A DNA stretch of 64,000 nt from Paraburkholderia sp. BL9I2N2 (GCF_004339745.1 NZ_SMGP01000004.1:992001-1056000); one strand, 5' to 3'. Shown: positions 44,142 to 53,270, numbered from the stretch's first letter. Translations and numbers: made by a program. Notes: a model not told the origin generated them from the letters alone.

Positions 44142-45089
44142 TTACCTGGCCGCGCCGCGCGGCCGTTTGTGTTTAGGCGCCGCCACAGCGGGCGTCTTTG
44201 TGCCGATCAACTCCGCCACCCAGTCGACAAAAATCCGCACCCGCGGCGCCAGATGCCGGCCGTGCGGAAACACCACTGACACGGGCAGCGGCGGCGCCTT
44301 CCAGTCCTTCAGCACTTCGACGAGTTCGCCGCTTGCGAACAGCGGCGCGTCCACGCTGCCGACCGGCCCCTGAATCATGCCGAGCCCGGCGAGACAACAA
44401 CTTATATAGGCATGCGCGCTGTTGACCGAGACGGCGCTGCGCATCGCGACCGTCTTCAGTTCGCCTTGCTCCTGATACTCCCAGTCGAGATCGCGTCCGC
44501 TGCGGCTGGAGAAAAAGCCGACAGCGACATGGTCGTCCAGATCGGCGGGCGTACGCGGCAGGCCGTGTTTCTCGATGTACCCGCGCGACGCGCAATTGAC
44601 CTGCTCGAACTCGCCGATGCGCCGCGCGACCAGCGTCGTGTCGCCCATGCTGCCGACCCGCACCGCGCAATCCACGCCGTCCTCGATCAGATCGATCATG
44701 CGATCGGTCGCGCTCAGCACGACGCGAATGTCCGGATAACGCGCGAAGAATTCCGGCAGCGCGGGGATCACCACGTGCACCGCCAAGCGCTCCGGCAGGT
44801 CGACGCGGATCACGCCGCGCGGGCCGTTGGCGACATCGGCGAACAGCGCCTCGGCGTCGTCGATCTCGGCCAGCACCTGGACGCAGCGCTCGTGATAGGC
44901 GGCGCCTTCGAGCGTGAGCGCGACGCGCCGCGTGGTGCGCTGAAGCAGCCGCACGCGCAGATGGCTTTCCAGGTATTGGATCGCGTTACTGACGGTGGGG
45001 CGCGGCAGTTGCATCTGCTCGGCGGCTTTGGTGAAGCTGCCGAGTTGCGCGACGCGCGCGAAGACTCTCATGGCTTGCAAGTGATCCAT
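44142..45089 (-). CDS. LysR-family regulator, divergent from aldo/keto reductase
   Basis: 315 residues from ATG 45089 (MDHLQAMRVFARVAQLGSFT, the classic LysR opening; an extension to 45146 is not family-like). The HTH is at about 1-60 and the effector domain at 90-295. The 230-bp divergent gap to the aldo/keto reductase gene points to that gene as its target. The C-terminal basic tail (PKHKRPRGAAR) overlaps a GC-rich hairpin (44148-44164) that may also serve the porin transcript. Confidence 0.9.
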   Translation of the reverse strand: MDHLQAMRVFARVAQLGSFTKAAEQMQLPRPTVSNAIQYLESHLRVRLLQRTTRRVALTLEGAAYHERCVQVLAEIDDAEALFADVANGPRGVIRVDLPERLAVHVVIPALPEFFARYPDIRVVLSATDRMIDLIEDGVDCAVRVGSMGDTTLVARRIGEFEQVNCASRGYIEKHGLPRTPADLDDHVAVGFFSSRSGRDLDWEYQEQGELKTVAMRSAVSVNSAHAYISCCLAGLGMIQGPVGSVDAPLFASGELVEVLKDWKAPPLPVSVVFPHGRHLAPRVRIFVDWVAELIGTKTPAVAAPKHKRPRGAAR

Positions 45090-45318
45090 CGACGACGCTC
45101 TCCGTCTGAGACCTAGCCGGACCGGGTCCGGGTGGCTTTCCATCACCCTGATTGTTAACCGTTTTCGACCAATCTGATCGAACGCCGCGCCTTTATCGCT
45201 TGTCGGCTCGGGCGCAGAATGCCGCTCAGGCGTGACGGATCCGGCTTCAAACGCGGCTTCACGCAGGCCGGTTCGCCGTCATCCTAAACGTGATCAAACG
45301 ACTTCGGGAATGCACGCA

Positions 45319-46320
45319 ATGAATACACGTCAACTGGGCCAGCAAGGCCCGCGAGTTTCCGCCATCGGCCTCGGCTGCATGGGCATGTCCGATCTGTATG
45401 GCCCGGCCGACCGCGACGAAAGCATCGCCACGATTCACGCGGCGCTCGACGCCGGCATCACGCTGCTCGACACCGGCGACTTCTACGGCATGGGCCACAA
45501 CGAAATGCTGATCCGCGACGCCCTGCAAGGGCGCCAGCGCGAGAACGTGGTGGTCAGCGTGAAATTCGGCGGGATGCGTGATCCGGCCGGCGGCTGGATC
45601 GGCTTCGACGCGCGGCCGGCGGCGGTGCGCAATTTCCTCGCGTATACGCTGCGGCGGCTCGGCACCGACTATATCGACATATACCGCCCCGCGCGACTCG
45701 ATCCGGCCGTGCCGGTCGAAGAGACCGTCGGCGCCATTGCCGATCTGGTCAAGGAAGGCTACGTGCGCCAAATCGGCTTGTCGGAAGTCGGCGCGCACAC
45801 GCTGCGCCGGGCGCGGGCTGTCGCGCCGATTGCCGATCTGCAAATCGAATACTCGCTGATGTCGCGCGGAATCGAGGCCGAGATTTTGCCGGTGTGCCGT
45901 GAACTCGGCATCGGCATCACCGCGTATGGCGTGTTGTCGCGGGGTCTGCTGAGCGGCACGTGGTCGAAGGAGCGCGGCGCGCAGAAGGATTTCCGCAGCG
46001 TGAGCCCGCGCTTTCAGGGCGAGAACCTCGAGCGCAATCTGGCGCTGGTCGAAACCCTGCGCGCTATCGCCGACGCGCGCGGCACCAATCCGGCGCAACT
46101 GGCGATCGCATGGGCCTTGTCACGCGGCGGCGACATCGTGCCGCTGGTCGGCGCGCGGCGCCGCAGCCAGTTGACGGACGCGCTCGCCGCCACCGAGTTG
46201 AGCTTGAGCGCCGACGAGTTGGCGCGCATCGAAGCTGCGATTCCGCCTGAAGCCGTGGCGGGTTCGCGCTACAACGAGGTGCAGATGGCGCATCTCGACA
46301 GCGAACGCAGCGGGCATTGA
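45319..46320 (+). CDS. Aldo/keto reductase
   Basis: 333 residues from ATG 45319; ATG 45310 is an equally possible start three codons earlier. The (beta/alpha)8 AKR fold is visible from IGLGCMGMSDLYG, with Asp and Tyr in LLDTGDFYGMGHNE and Lys in VVVSVKFGG. The strand that normally carries the tetrad His reads IDIYRPARLDP, so the His is absent. This variant occurs in a recognisable AKR subgroup. NADPH site: LVGARRRSQL. Probably controlled by the divergent LysR. Confidence 0.88.
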   Translation: MNTRQLGQQGPRVSAIGLGCMGMSDLYGPADRDESIATIHAALDAGITLLDTGDFYGMGHNEMLIRDALQGRQRENVVVSVKFGGMRDPAGGWIGFDARPAAVRNFLAYTLRRLGTDYIDIYRPARLDPAVPVEETVGAIADLVKEGYVRQIGLSEVGAHTLRRARAVAPIADLQIEYSLMSRGIEAEILPVCRELGIGITAYGVLSRGLLSGTWSKERGAQKDFRSVSPRFQGENLERNLALVETLRAIADARGTNPAQLAIAWALSRGGDIVPLVGARRRSQLTDALAATELSLSADELARIEAAIPPEAVAGSRYNEVQMAHLDSERSGH

Positions 46321-46376
46321 TCGGCTGATCGGCTATTCGATCGGCCCGCATTGGGAAAAGGAAAGACGTAAACGAA

Positions 46377-46415
46377 TCGCGCGCCTTGGATAACGGATTA
46401 TCACAAGGCGCGCGA
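46377..46415. terminator. Strong hairpin after aldo/keto reductase gene
   Basis: TCGCGCGCCTTG (46377-46388) pairs with CAAGGCGCGCGA (46404-46415), and the loop itself contains GATAA/TTATC. Only a short ATTTC follows, so intrinsic termination is likely but not textbook. Confidence 0.6.
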
Positions 46416-46461
46416 ATTTCAGACTATGAATATCGAGCGGCGTATTAAAACGGATTAGCGA

Positions 46462-46758
46462 TCAATTCATCACGTAATTCTGAAACAGAATGCCGACGAT
46501 AACACCGAACGGAATACCGAACGTCCGGCCGCGAAGGGTGGCGTTGATGTCCTCGTCGAGGACGAAGCTGCAGCGGCGCTCGCGCCAGACGGTTTTATAG
46601 GCCAATGGTTTCGCGTCGACGATCACGATGGAAATCAGCGCGGTCATCGTAACCTGTTCGAGTGCATGCAGTTTGGCCATAAACGGCGAAAATTCGCCTG
46701 CATTGCACAGGAGCACCATGATGACGGCGGCAATCAGGGTGCCGAAGAAAAAAACCAT
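46462..46758 (-). CDS. Small two-span membrane protein, hypothetical
   Basis: 98 residues. A hydrophobic N-terminus (FFFGTLIAAVIMVLLC), a second weakly hydrophobic stretch (about 34-50), a charged middle (YKTVWRERRCSFVLDEDI) and a hydrophobic C-terminus (FGIPFGVIVGILF). No family recognised and no good ribosome-binding site before the ATG, so the start or even the gene may be wrong. Less GC-rich than its neighbours. The following 46759-47014 gap shows nothing I can support. Confidence 0.4.
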   Translation of the reverse strand: MVFFFGTLIAAVIMVLLCNAGEFSPFMAKLHALEQVTMTALISIVIVDAKPLAYKTVWRERRCSFVLDEDINATLRGRTFGIPFGVIVGILFQNYVMN

Positions 46759-47014
46759 TCATGAATCGGTTTGCGGAACTGAGAGAATCCATTTGAACCT
46801 CGGCTTTACCCGCAGCCTTGATAAAGGCGGCGAATTAAAAATATTCTGACGGAAAGGGTTTTCCATTCGATAAACCGGCGTCGCCTTGACTGCGGCGCCG
46901 GTCAATCTCACACGGATGCGTAAGAATATTTTTACTGCCGTGTTCAACCTATCGTCCTTTTCCTAATGCCGGGTAGGATGATTCCGAAAAGCGCGGAAAC
47001 TCGCCACGTTCGAA

Positions 47015-47602
47015 CTACGTGCCGAACAGATTCAGTTGGGCGTACTGCAACAGCATGATGGTCTTTCCGTCGACGATTTCACCACGCTCGATCATCGCCA
47101 GCGCTTCGTCCACCGGCAGCTCCAGCACCTCGATATCTTCACCTTCGTCGGCGAGGCCGCCGCCCGCGCCGACTTTCGCCACCGCATCATATTCAGCGAC
47201 GAAAAAGTGCAGTTTCTCCGTGACCGAACCCGGGCTCATGAAGGCCTCGAATACCTTGCGGACGTCGTGCACGCGGTAGCCGGTTTCTTCCTCGACTTCC
47301 GCGCGAATCCGTTCCTCCGGCGACGCGGTCTCCAGCAGCCCGGCCGGCGTCTCGATCAGCATGCCGTGATGACCGTTGACGAACGCCGGCAAGCGGAATT
47401 GCCGCGTTAGCACGACCGTGCGCCGGTGCGGTTCGTAGAGCAGCAGCGTCGCGCCGTTGCCGCGGTCGTAGGTTTCGCGGCTCTGGCGTTGCCAACTGCC
47501 GTCGGCGCGCTGGAAGTCGAAGGTGGTTTTTTTCAGCACGTACCAGTCGTCCGACAGCACCTCGACGTCGACAATCCTGACCCGTTCGGCGATTTCGTTC
47601 AT
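47015..47602 (-). CDS. nudK: NudK-type Nudix hydrolase
   Basis: 195 residues from ATG 47602, preferred because AGGA lies 8 nt upstream (ATG 47611 is possible). Opens EIAERVRIVDVEVLSDDWYV and contains TRQFRLPAFVNGHHGMLIET plus a Nudix box in the NudK form (GLLETASPEER...AEVEEETGY), in which the usual RE dyad is AE. NudK hydrolyses GDP-mannose and related sugar nucleotides. Divergent from the DeoR regulator, with three repeats between them. Confidence 0.87.
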   Translation of the reverse strand: MNEIAERVRIVDVEVLSDDWYVLKKTTFDFQRADGSWQRQSRETYDRGNGATLLLYEPHRRTVVLTRQFRLPAFVNGHHGMLIETPAGLLETASPEERIRAEVEEETGYRVHDVRKVFEAFMSPGSVTEKLHFFVAEYDAVAKVGAGGGLADEGEDIEVLELPVDEALAMIERGEIVDGKTIMLLQYAQLNLFGT

Positions 47603-47656
47603 GGCTCGCATCCTGTCCTGTAGGGAAACGCGGTTCGCCCCGCATGCGAATCATGG

Positions 47657-47694
47657 TATCGTGCGATATCGTGCAAAAACAAGTAATTTCGTGC
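47657..47694. promoter_or_regulatory. Phased direct repeats, candidate DeoR operator
   Basis: TATCGTGC at 47657 and 47667 and TTTCGTGC at 47687: three copies whose starts are 10 and 20 bp apart, that is one and two helical turns. They lie in the 123-bp divergent gap, 32 bp before the DeoR start. DeoR-type proteins often bind such tandem sites. Confidence 0.6.
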
Positions 47695-47725
47695 AAGTCG
47701 ATAAGACTCGCTAAGGACCGCCGCC

Positions 47726-48481
47726 GTGCTCACATCGCAAAGAAAGCAACTGATACTCGATGCGCTCAAGCGTAGCGGGCAAGTGGTCGCCAAAACCTTG
47801 AGCGCTGAATTCGACGTCTCCGAAGACACGATTCGCCGCGATCTGCGTGAGCTCGCTGCCGAAGGTCAGCTTCAGCGCGTGCATGGCGGCGCACTGCCGG
47901 CGTCGCCGGCGGCGGCGGACTTTGCCGGGCGCGAGCGTATCGAGTCGGCGTCGAAGGCGGCGATCGGCCGGGCGGCCGCGGGCATGATCGCGCGTGGCCA
48001 GATTGCGTTCGTCGACGGCGGCACGACCGCGGTGCAACTCGCGCGTCATCTGCCGCGTGACTTGCGGGCGACGATCGTCACACATAGCCCGAGCATCGCC
48101 GTCGAACTCGCGGAGCATGCCGGGTTGGAAGTCGTGATGATCGGCGGCCGCCTGTTCCGGCATTCGATGGTCAACGTCGGCGCCGCGGCAATCGAAGCGC
48201 TCAGCCACATTCGCGCGGATCTGTATTTCATGGGCGTGACCGGCGTGCATCCGCAAGCAGGCCTGAGTACCGGCGATAGGGAAGAGGCCTACGTGAAACG
48301 CGCGTTCGCGGAACACGCGGCGGAGACGGTGGTGCTGGCGTCGGCGGAAAAACTCAATGCGGCCTCGCCGTACAAGATCGCGGATGTGACGGCGGCGAGC
48401 ACGATCGTCGTCGAACGGAATACGGACGAGGCCTTGACCGCGCCGTTCGAAGCGTTGGGCATCACGATCGTGCGGGCATAG
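47726..48481 (+). CDS. DeoR-family transcriptional regulator
   Basis: 251 residues from GTG 47726, with AAGGA 8 nt upstream. DeoR HTH (FDVSEDTIRRDLRELAAEGQLQRVHGGAL, shown by its IRRDL core) and DeoRC sensor domain (FVDGGTTAVQLARHLP, TGVHPQAGLSTGDREEA) typical of GlpR/AgaR-like repressors binding a phosphosugar. The original target may have been the genes downstream, but the next gene there is truncated. Confidence 0.9.
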   Translation: MLTSQRKQLILDALKRSGQVVAKTLSAEFDVSEDTIRRDLRELAAEGQLQRVHGGALPASPAAADFAGRERIESASKAAIGRAAAGMIARGQIAFVDGGTTAVQLARHLPRDLRATIVTHSPSIAVELAEHAGLEVVMIGGRLFRHSMVNVGAAAIEALSHIRADLYFMGVTGVHPQAGLSTGDREEAYVKRAFAEHAAETVVLASAEKLNAASPYKIADVTAASTIVVERNTDEALTAPFEALGITIVRA

Positions 48482-48806
48482 TTGGGCATGCTGATTAAAA
48501 AGTAGAAAAACCGCCGGAAACCGCTGTAAACCCGCGAATATAGCGGACCATACGAGATCCGTTATTTGCGAGATAGGGCAAAAAATTTGACGCACCCCGC
48601 GGCAAATCAGCGCGATAATCCCGCCCCTTGCCCTCTGTGGGGCGAGGACAAGGCAACTCACGGTACTTCAAGGTCAATCAGATCGACTGCGGCACGACCG
48701 AAGTGACGGTCGTCGCAGGTCGCCGGTACGCCCGGGCGTTAAATAGCGTCCGCGGTTCGAACACCTCCCTCGTGGTGATAGCCGTCCAGCGCAGGTTCGT
48801 TGCGTG

Positions 48807-48838
48807 CCGTCACGCACGCGGCCGCGCGCGCGTGACGG
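48807..48838. other. GC-rich hairpin upstream of truncated Mo-subunit gene
   Basis: CCGTCACGC (48807-48815) pairs with GCGTGACGG (48830-48838) around a 14-nt, almost all-GC loop. The remainder of 48482-48896 has an AT-rich half near the DeoR stop and no supported gene. Confidence 0.55.
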
Positions 48839-48896
48839 TTGGTGTCTTCCTGACGCCGGGAAGGAAAGGCCTTGATGGCCGCACGAACTCGGCCTC

Positions 48897-49565
48897 GTGA
48901 CCGGCGCGACCGTGCACGTGTTCAACCGCTGGCAGTGGACCGAAGCGGACTTCGAGATCGACGGCAGCGTCGAGCGTTGGCCGCTCGACGGTCTCGCTGT
49001 GCGCTATGGCGACAACGCGTCGGCCGACAAGCAGAAGATGCAGACCACGGCGAATCGCTACCGCGTGCTGGACCGCCAGCGTGTGTTCATTCCGCCGGTC
49101 CAGCGCAACAACGCGGCCGTCACGTACTACAGCGCGGTCGGCACGCTGGTGGAGCTGTCGGTGCATGAAGCGAGCGGCAAGGTCGATCTGCTCGCGCATC
49201 ACTCGATCATGGAGTGCGGCAATCAGATCTCGCCGCAACTCGTGTCCGGCCAGTTGCAAGGCGGTCTGGCGATGGGCATCGGCCACGCGCTGCATGAATA
49301 CCTGCCGCTCTACGAAGACGGTCCCGGCAACGGCACGTGGAACTTCAATCGCTACCACTTGCCGCGCGCAACGGACGTTGCCGTCTGGACCCAGACCGGC
49401 GAAGTGCTGCCGCCGCTGACCGAGACCGATCCGCCGAAAGGCATCGCCGAAGTGGTGATGATTCCGGTGGTCGGCGCCATCGTGAACGGCATCGCGCATG
49501 CGATCGGACATCGCTTTACCGATCTGCCGGTCACCCCGCAACGTATTCAGGAGGTGCTCGCATGA
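48897..49565 (+). pseudogene. C-terminal remnant of xanthine-dehydrogenase-family Mo-binding subunit
   Basis: 222 residues open from a GTG at 48897; the frame stays open back to 48876, just after a TGA, and HELGLVTGAT there also looks family-like. The content is the C-terminal third of a molybdopterin-binding subunit: MECGNQISPQLVSGQLQGGL, FNRYHLPRATDV and PPKGIAEVVMIPVVGAIVN, with the Glu expected at the Mo site. Intact proteins of this family are 700 residues or more, so the N-terminal two thirds, including most cofactor-binding motifs, are missing. It still overlaps the Fe-S gene by ATGA, showing it was part of an operon. Confidence 0.7.
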
Positions 49566-50284
49566 CGGCCCCCAATCAAACCAACGCTAATGTCGCTGGC
49601 GGCGCGGTAAGCACTGCCGCTGCAAGTGGCGCTTCCGCCGCATTCGGCGCGGCTCCCGCGAGTGGCGCTTCCACGGCTTCGGCCGCCGACGCCGCGAGCG
49701 CGCCTGCCGCCGCCGTGGTCGAGCGTCCGCTCACGCATTTCCGTTCGATGCCGCTGTCGATCAAGGTGAACGGCGAGATCGTCGGTCCGACCGATGTGCC
49801 CGTCGGGCTGATGATGATCGACTACCTGCACGAGTATCTGCACCTGACCGGCTCGCGCCTCGGCTGCGGCCAGGGCATCTGCCACGCGTGCGTGGTGATC
49901 GTCGACAAACCGGACGGCACGAGCGAAGAAGTGCGCACCTGCATCACCGGCGCGAATTTTTTCCACGGCAAATCCATTCGCACGATCGAAGGCCACGCGA
50001 AGCGCAACGAAGCGGGCGAGGTCGTCGAACTGTCGCCGATCCAGCAGAAGTTTCTCGAGCACTTCAGTTTTCAGTGCGGCTACTGCACGCCGGGCTTCGT
50101 CAATGCGGCGACCGTGTTGATCGAACGCCTGAAGCGTGAGCCGGTTGCCAAAGACAAGGTCGAGGCCACGATTACGGAAGCGCTGAACGATCACATCTGC
50201 CGCTGTACGGGCTACGTGCGCTATTACGAAGCCGTGAAGGAAGTCGTGCTGACGACGCCTGGTCTCGTAAAGGACGCCGCATGA
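49562..50284 (+). CDS. [2Fe-2S] subunit of xanthine-dehydrogenase-type oxidoreductase
   Basis: 240 residues. The first 55 are an Ala/Ser/Gly-rich low-complexity leader (for example SGASAAFGAAPASGAS) not normal for this family. Two [2Fe-2S] domains follow: GCGQGICHACVV with a later CIT, then CGYCTPGF and CRCTGY. It would relay electrons from a Mo subunit to the cytochrome c encoded next (4-bp overlap). Its own Mo partner is truncated, so it may be non-functional or borrow another Mo subunit. Confidence 0.88.
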   Translation: MTAPNQTNANVAGGAVSTAAASGASAAFGAAPASGASTASAADAASAPAAAVVERPLTHFRSMPLSIKVNGEIVGPTDVPVGLMMIDYLHEYLHLTGSRLGCGQGICHACVVIVDKPDGTSEEVRTCITGANFFHGKSIRTIEGHAKRNEAGEVVELSPIQQKFLEHFSFQCGYCTPGFVNAATVLIERLKREPVAKDKVEATITEALNDHICRCTGYVRYYEAVKEVVLTTPGLVKDAA

Positions 50285-51540
50285 TGAGCCGACCGATGAA
50301 CTTGCGCCGCGCGCTGCTGCTGCTCGGTACGACGCTCGCGCTGAGCGCTTGCGGCAAGCACGACGACTCCGGCGCGCTGGCCGCGGCCGCCGCATTGGGA
50401 CCGCAATCCACCGCCGCCGATCCGCTCGCGCGCGGCCGCTACCTCGTCAAGGCCGCCGATTGCGCTGCCTGCCACACCACGGCAGACGGCGCGCCGTTCG
50501 CCGGCGGCGTGAAGCTGGCTTCGCCGTTCGGCACCTTCTATGGCACCAACATCACGCCAGATAAGGACCACGGCATCGGCAACTGGAGCGCGGACGATCT
50601 CTACAAGGCGCTGCATGACGGCGTCACGCCGGACAAGCAGCTTTATCCGGCGATGCCATACACGTCGTACCGTCAGTTGTCGCGCGCGGACAGCGATGCG
50701 ATCTACGCGTACCTGATGGCGCAGAAGCCGGCCGCGGTGGCGAATCACGAGCCCGAACTGTCGTTCCCGTTCAACATGCGCTTCGGCGTGCGTTTCTGGA
50801 ACTGGGTGTTCCTGAAGGACGCGTTGCCGGATGCATCGACTGGACGCACGGCGGAGTGGAATCGCGGCCGCTATCTGGCGAGCGCGCTCGGCCATTGCGC
50901 TGAATGTCACACGCCGCGCGGCACGTTCGGCCAGCTCGACGGCGCGAAGCCGCTGACCGGCGCGGCACTCGGCCGGATCGCGGCGCCGGATATCACGCCG
51001 CACGTTCTCGCGGCGCGCGGCTGGAGCGCGGCCGACCTGCAGACGTTCTTCGCCACCGGCATCGCGCCGCAGGGCTCGGCATTCGGCGAGATGTATCCGG
51101 TGGTGCATCTGAGCAGCCAGTACCTGACGCACGACGACCTGCGCGCCATGTCGACCTATCTGCTCGGCGACCAGGCTCCCGCGCCGCAACCGCTGCGCTC
51201 GGTTTCCGCGGATGCCGCTCAGCTCGAAGCAGGGCGCAACGTTTATCTCGCCGTGTGTGCGGGCTGTCATGGTCTGAACGGCGAAGGCAAGCCGCATGTC
51301 GCCGTGCCGATGCACGGCAACTCGACGCTGCGTCAAGGGGATGCCCACAATCTGATCGTGGCGATGCTCGATGGCATCGGCGCGCAGGATTTTCCGGGCC
51401 TCGAACGGATGCAGGATATGCCGGGCTTCGCCACGCAACTCAACGACGCGGAACTCGCGCAGCTCGCCAATTATCTGCGCGCGACGTGGGGCGGCCAGCC
51501 TGCAGATGTGACGGCGGATGCGGTGAAAGCGCTGCGCTGA
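50281..51540 (+). CDS. Trihaem cytochrome c subunit of dehydrogenase (module A)
   Basis: 419 residues with a lipoprotein signal (lipobox LSAC, Cys about 20). Three CxxCH sites: CAACH, CAECH and CAGCH, each in a separate cytochrome c domain, with the gluconate/aldehyde-dehydrogenase cytochrome layout. It would pass electrons from the Fe-S subunit to the respiratory chain in the periplasm or outer face of the inner membrane. Ends in a double hairpin and terminator. Confidence 0.9.
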   Translation: MMSRPMNLRRALLLLGTTLALSACGKHDDSGALAAAAALGPQSTAADPLARGRYLVKAADCAACHTTADGAPFAGGVKLASPFGTFYGTNITPDKDHGIGNWSADDLYKALHDGVTPDKQLYPAMPYTSYRQLSRADSDAIYAYLMAQKPAAVANHEPELSFPFNMRFGVRFWNWVFLKDALPDASTGRTAEWNRGRYLASALGHCAECHTPRGTFGQLDGAKPLTGAALGRIAAPDITPHVLAARGWSAADLQTFFATGIAPQGSAFGEMYPVVHLSSQYLTHDDLRAMSTYLLGDQAPAPQPLRSVSADAAQLEAGRNVYLAVCAGCHGLNGEGKPHVAVPMHGNSTLRQGDAHNLIVAMLDGIGAQDFPGLERMQDMPGFATQLNDAELAQLANYLRATWGGQPADVTADAVKALR

Positions 51541-51555
51541 ACCGTAGCCGCACTT

Positions 51556-51629
51556 CTGGCGCTTGATATCAGGCGCCAGGCAGCGTTCAAAGAAACCGGT
51601 GCTCTTTCGTTAAGGGTGCCGGTTTTTTT
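51556..51629 (+). terminator. Tandem hairpins and terminator after cytochrome c
   Basis: First hairpin: CTGGCGC (51556-51562) with GCGCCAG (51573-51579). Second: AAACCGG (51593-51599), extended by wobble pairs, with CCGGTTT (51619-51625), followed by T-run to 51629. The second is a good intrinsic terminator. Confidence 0.8.
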
Positions 51630-51695
51630 ACGCGTGAGGGTCATGCGCAAGCAGCAGCGTGGACAAAAACCGTCAAGGCCGCGCACGCACTTTCG

Positions 51696-52103
51696 TCAAT
51701 CGCGCCCTTCGACCAACGCCTTCAGCTTGCCCAAATCCCGTTCGACCCATTGCGCGTCAGCGGCAAATTTCTCGTCCGTCATGCCGGGCACGCGAAACAG
51801 TGTGAATTGCACATCGCAGCCGCTGCCGTTTGCGATCACCCGCAGCGGTATGTAGATCTCGCTGCCGTCGGGCAAGACGACGTAGTGGTCGAGCACGCCA
51901 TACTCGTTCGGCGCGGAAAAGCGCACGGTCGTCGTGCCTTCGCTGCCTTCGAAACGCCATGTCGCACCGTCATGGCCCAAGGGCCGGCCCAATCCTGATG
52001 CCCATTCGGGAAATGCCGCCGGCTCCGATGTGAAAGCGTAAACCTCGCGCCAGTCATGCGCGATGTGGACGCTGATGATTTGCGCCTGCGCAGGCTCAGT
52101 CAT
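51696..52103 (-). CDS. SRPBCC (START-like) domain protein
   Basis: 135 residues forming one helix-grip fold: starts with IISVHIAHDWREVYAFTSEP, ends MTDEKFAADAQWVERDLGKL, the characteristic long C-terminal helix. Ligand-binding pocket protein of unknown substrate; no operon partner. Confidence 0.82.
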   Translation of the reverse strand: MTEPAQAQIISVHIAHDWREVYAFTSEPAAFPEWASGLGRPLGHDGATWRFEGSEGTTTVRFSAPNEYGVLDHYVVLPDGSEIYIPLRVIANGSGCDVQFTLFRVPGMTDEKFAADAQWVERDLGKLKALVEGRD

Positions 52104-52234
52104 GATGTCTCCTGTGAACGGCGCGCAATGAACTCGCGCGCTACGGTCTGCTCAAATGGTATCGCGCCGCTGCCGGCTTGCGGCGCGCCTTACGTTTCGC
52201 CGTAGGCAAGACAGATTCCTTTCACGGAGACTTC

Positions 52235-52651
52235 ATGAACAATCGCGCGACGCAGATCCTTCCTCATCATAGTTACGTCTATTCGCTGGGCGCGCCGCTG
52301 GCCTGTGTGCAAGGCACGATCAGCAAGGTGTTCGCCAGCCCGGAGAATCACAACGGCGCCAATCACCAGCACTTCGTCATCAAGATCGACACGGTCGTGA
52401 AGTTCGAAGGCGGTACGGAAAAACTGGTGGGCACCGAGGTCTTCGTCGCCGTGCGTTTCGGCGACAACGAGGGCCTCGCGCACGAGATCCCCAATTTGCA
52501 GGCAGGGCACCCAATCGAAGCGCAAGGCGAATACATCCCCGACGCCAGCGCCTATCCCACCGAAGACAATCGCAATCCCGTTCTGCCGGTGCTGCACTTC
52601 ACGCATCATCCGATCGGCTACGTGAAGTACCAGGGGCAGTACTACAGCTAG
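52235..52651 (+). CDS. Small DUF3465-like protein
   Basis: 138 residues from ATG 52235, after ACGGAGA. Sequence pattern HQHFVIKID, HEIPNLQAGHPIEAQGEY and LPVLHFTHHPIGYVKYQGQYY echoes the DUF3465 arrangement (HQxF, GxxxxxxGEY, HxTHH), an OB-like fold. No signal peptide or membrane span. Function unknown. Confidence 0.7.
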   Translation: MNNRATQILPHHSYVYSLGAPLACVQGTISKVFASPENHNGANHQHFVIKIDTVVKFEGGTEKLVGTEVFVAVRFGDNEGLAHEIPNLQAGHPIEAQGEYIPDASAYPTEDNRNPVLPVLHFTHHPIGYVKYQGQYYS

Positions 52652-53270
52652 CCTCGTTCCATCGAGCCGGACGGACGCCGGGCCGTCCGCGCGCCGACAC
52701 GATCCTCCTTCACGCCTGCCGCCGCCGCTGGCAATTCAAGTTTTGACGCCATTCTGCCGTTAATGCAAACGTTATCGTGCGCTTGCGTGGGCTTCGGCGT
52801 GCGTGCGTCCTGCATGGCTTGCAGACCCGCAGCCTGATCCGCCAGCGGCGCATGAAACACAGTCCGGTAATGACGAACTTGCGGCGGCCACGCGGATGCC
52901 TGACGGGCACGCGCCGCCGTACACGTTGCACGTGCAACGATGTCCGCAATACCGTGCGTAAGGTTTGTATCAAAGTATGTGGGTTGGCGCGTTTTTTATA
53001 TAACGCACTTTACAATTCCGCTTGAATTTTAATCGGCAGTCTGGCCCTTTTCGCGGACGATGGGCTGTTTTGGCGGGCGGCATGTACGCGTCCCGGGCAT
53101 CCGGCAGCTTGTGAAGGCGAGGGTTGGGTTGGTCGGCAGGGCATGGGTGAGCGCCGCACGAAGCGGCTTTGCCGTGTCGCAGGGGAAAGCAGCGCGCCGT
53201 CCGGGCGCGCGCATCGCACGCGACAAGGCGGCATCCGGCTCGCCAATGAACGAGGCAGGAGTCGAACAAG
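52652..53270. other. 619-bp intergenic region before NlpD-like gene
   Basis: GC-rich at both ends with an AT-rich island at about 52960-53035 (including TTTTTTATATAA), the likely promoter zone. Short frames exist on both strands but none shows family features. Confidence 0.45.

Noticed and set aside
52648..52860. Short minus-strand frame in the 619-bp gap
   Set aside because: No family features, no ribosome-binding site; treated as intergenic.
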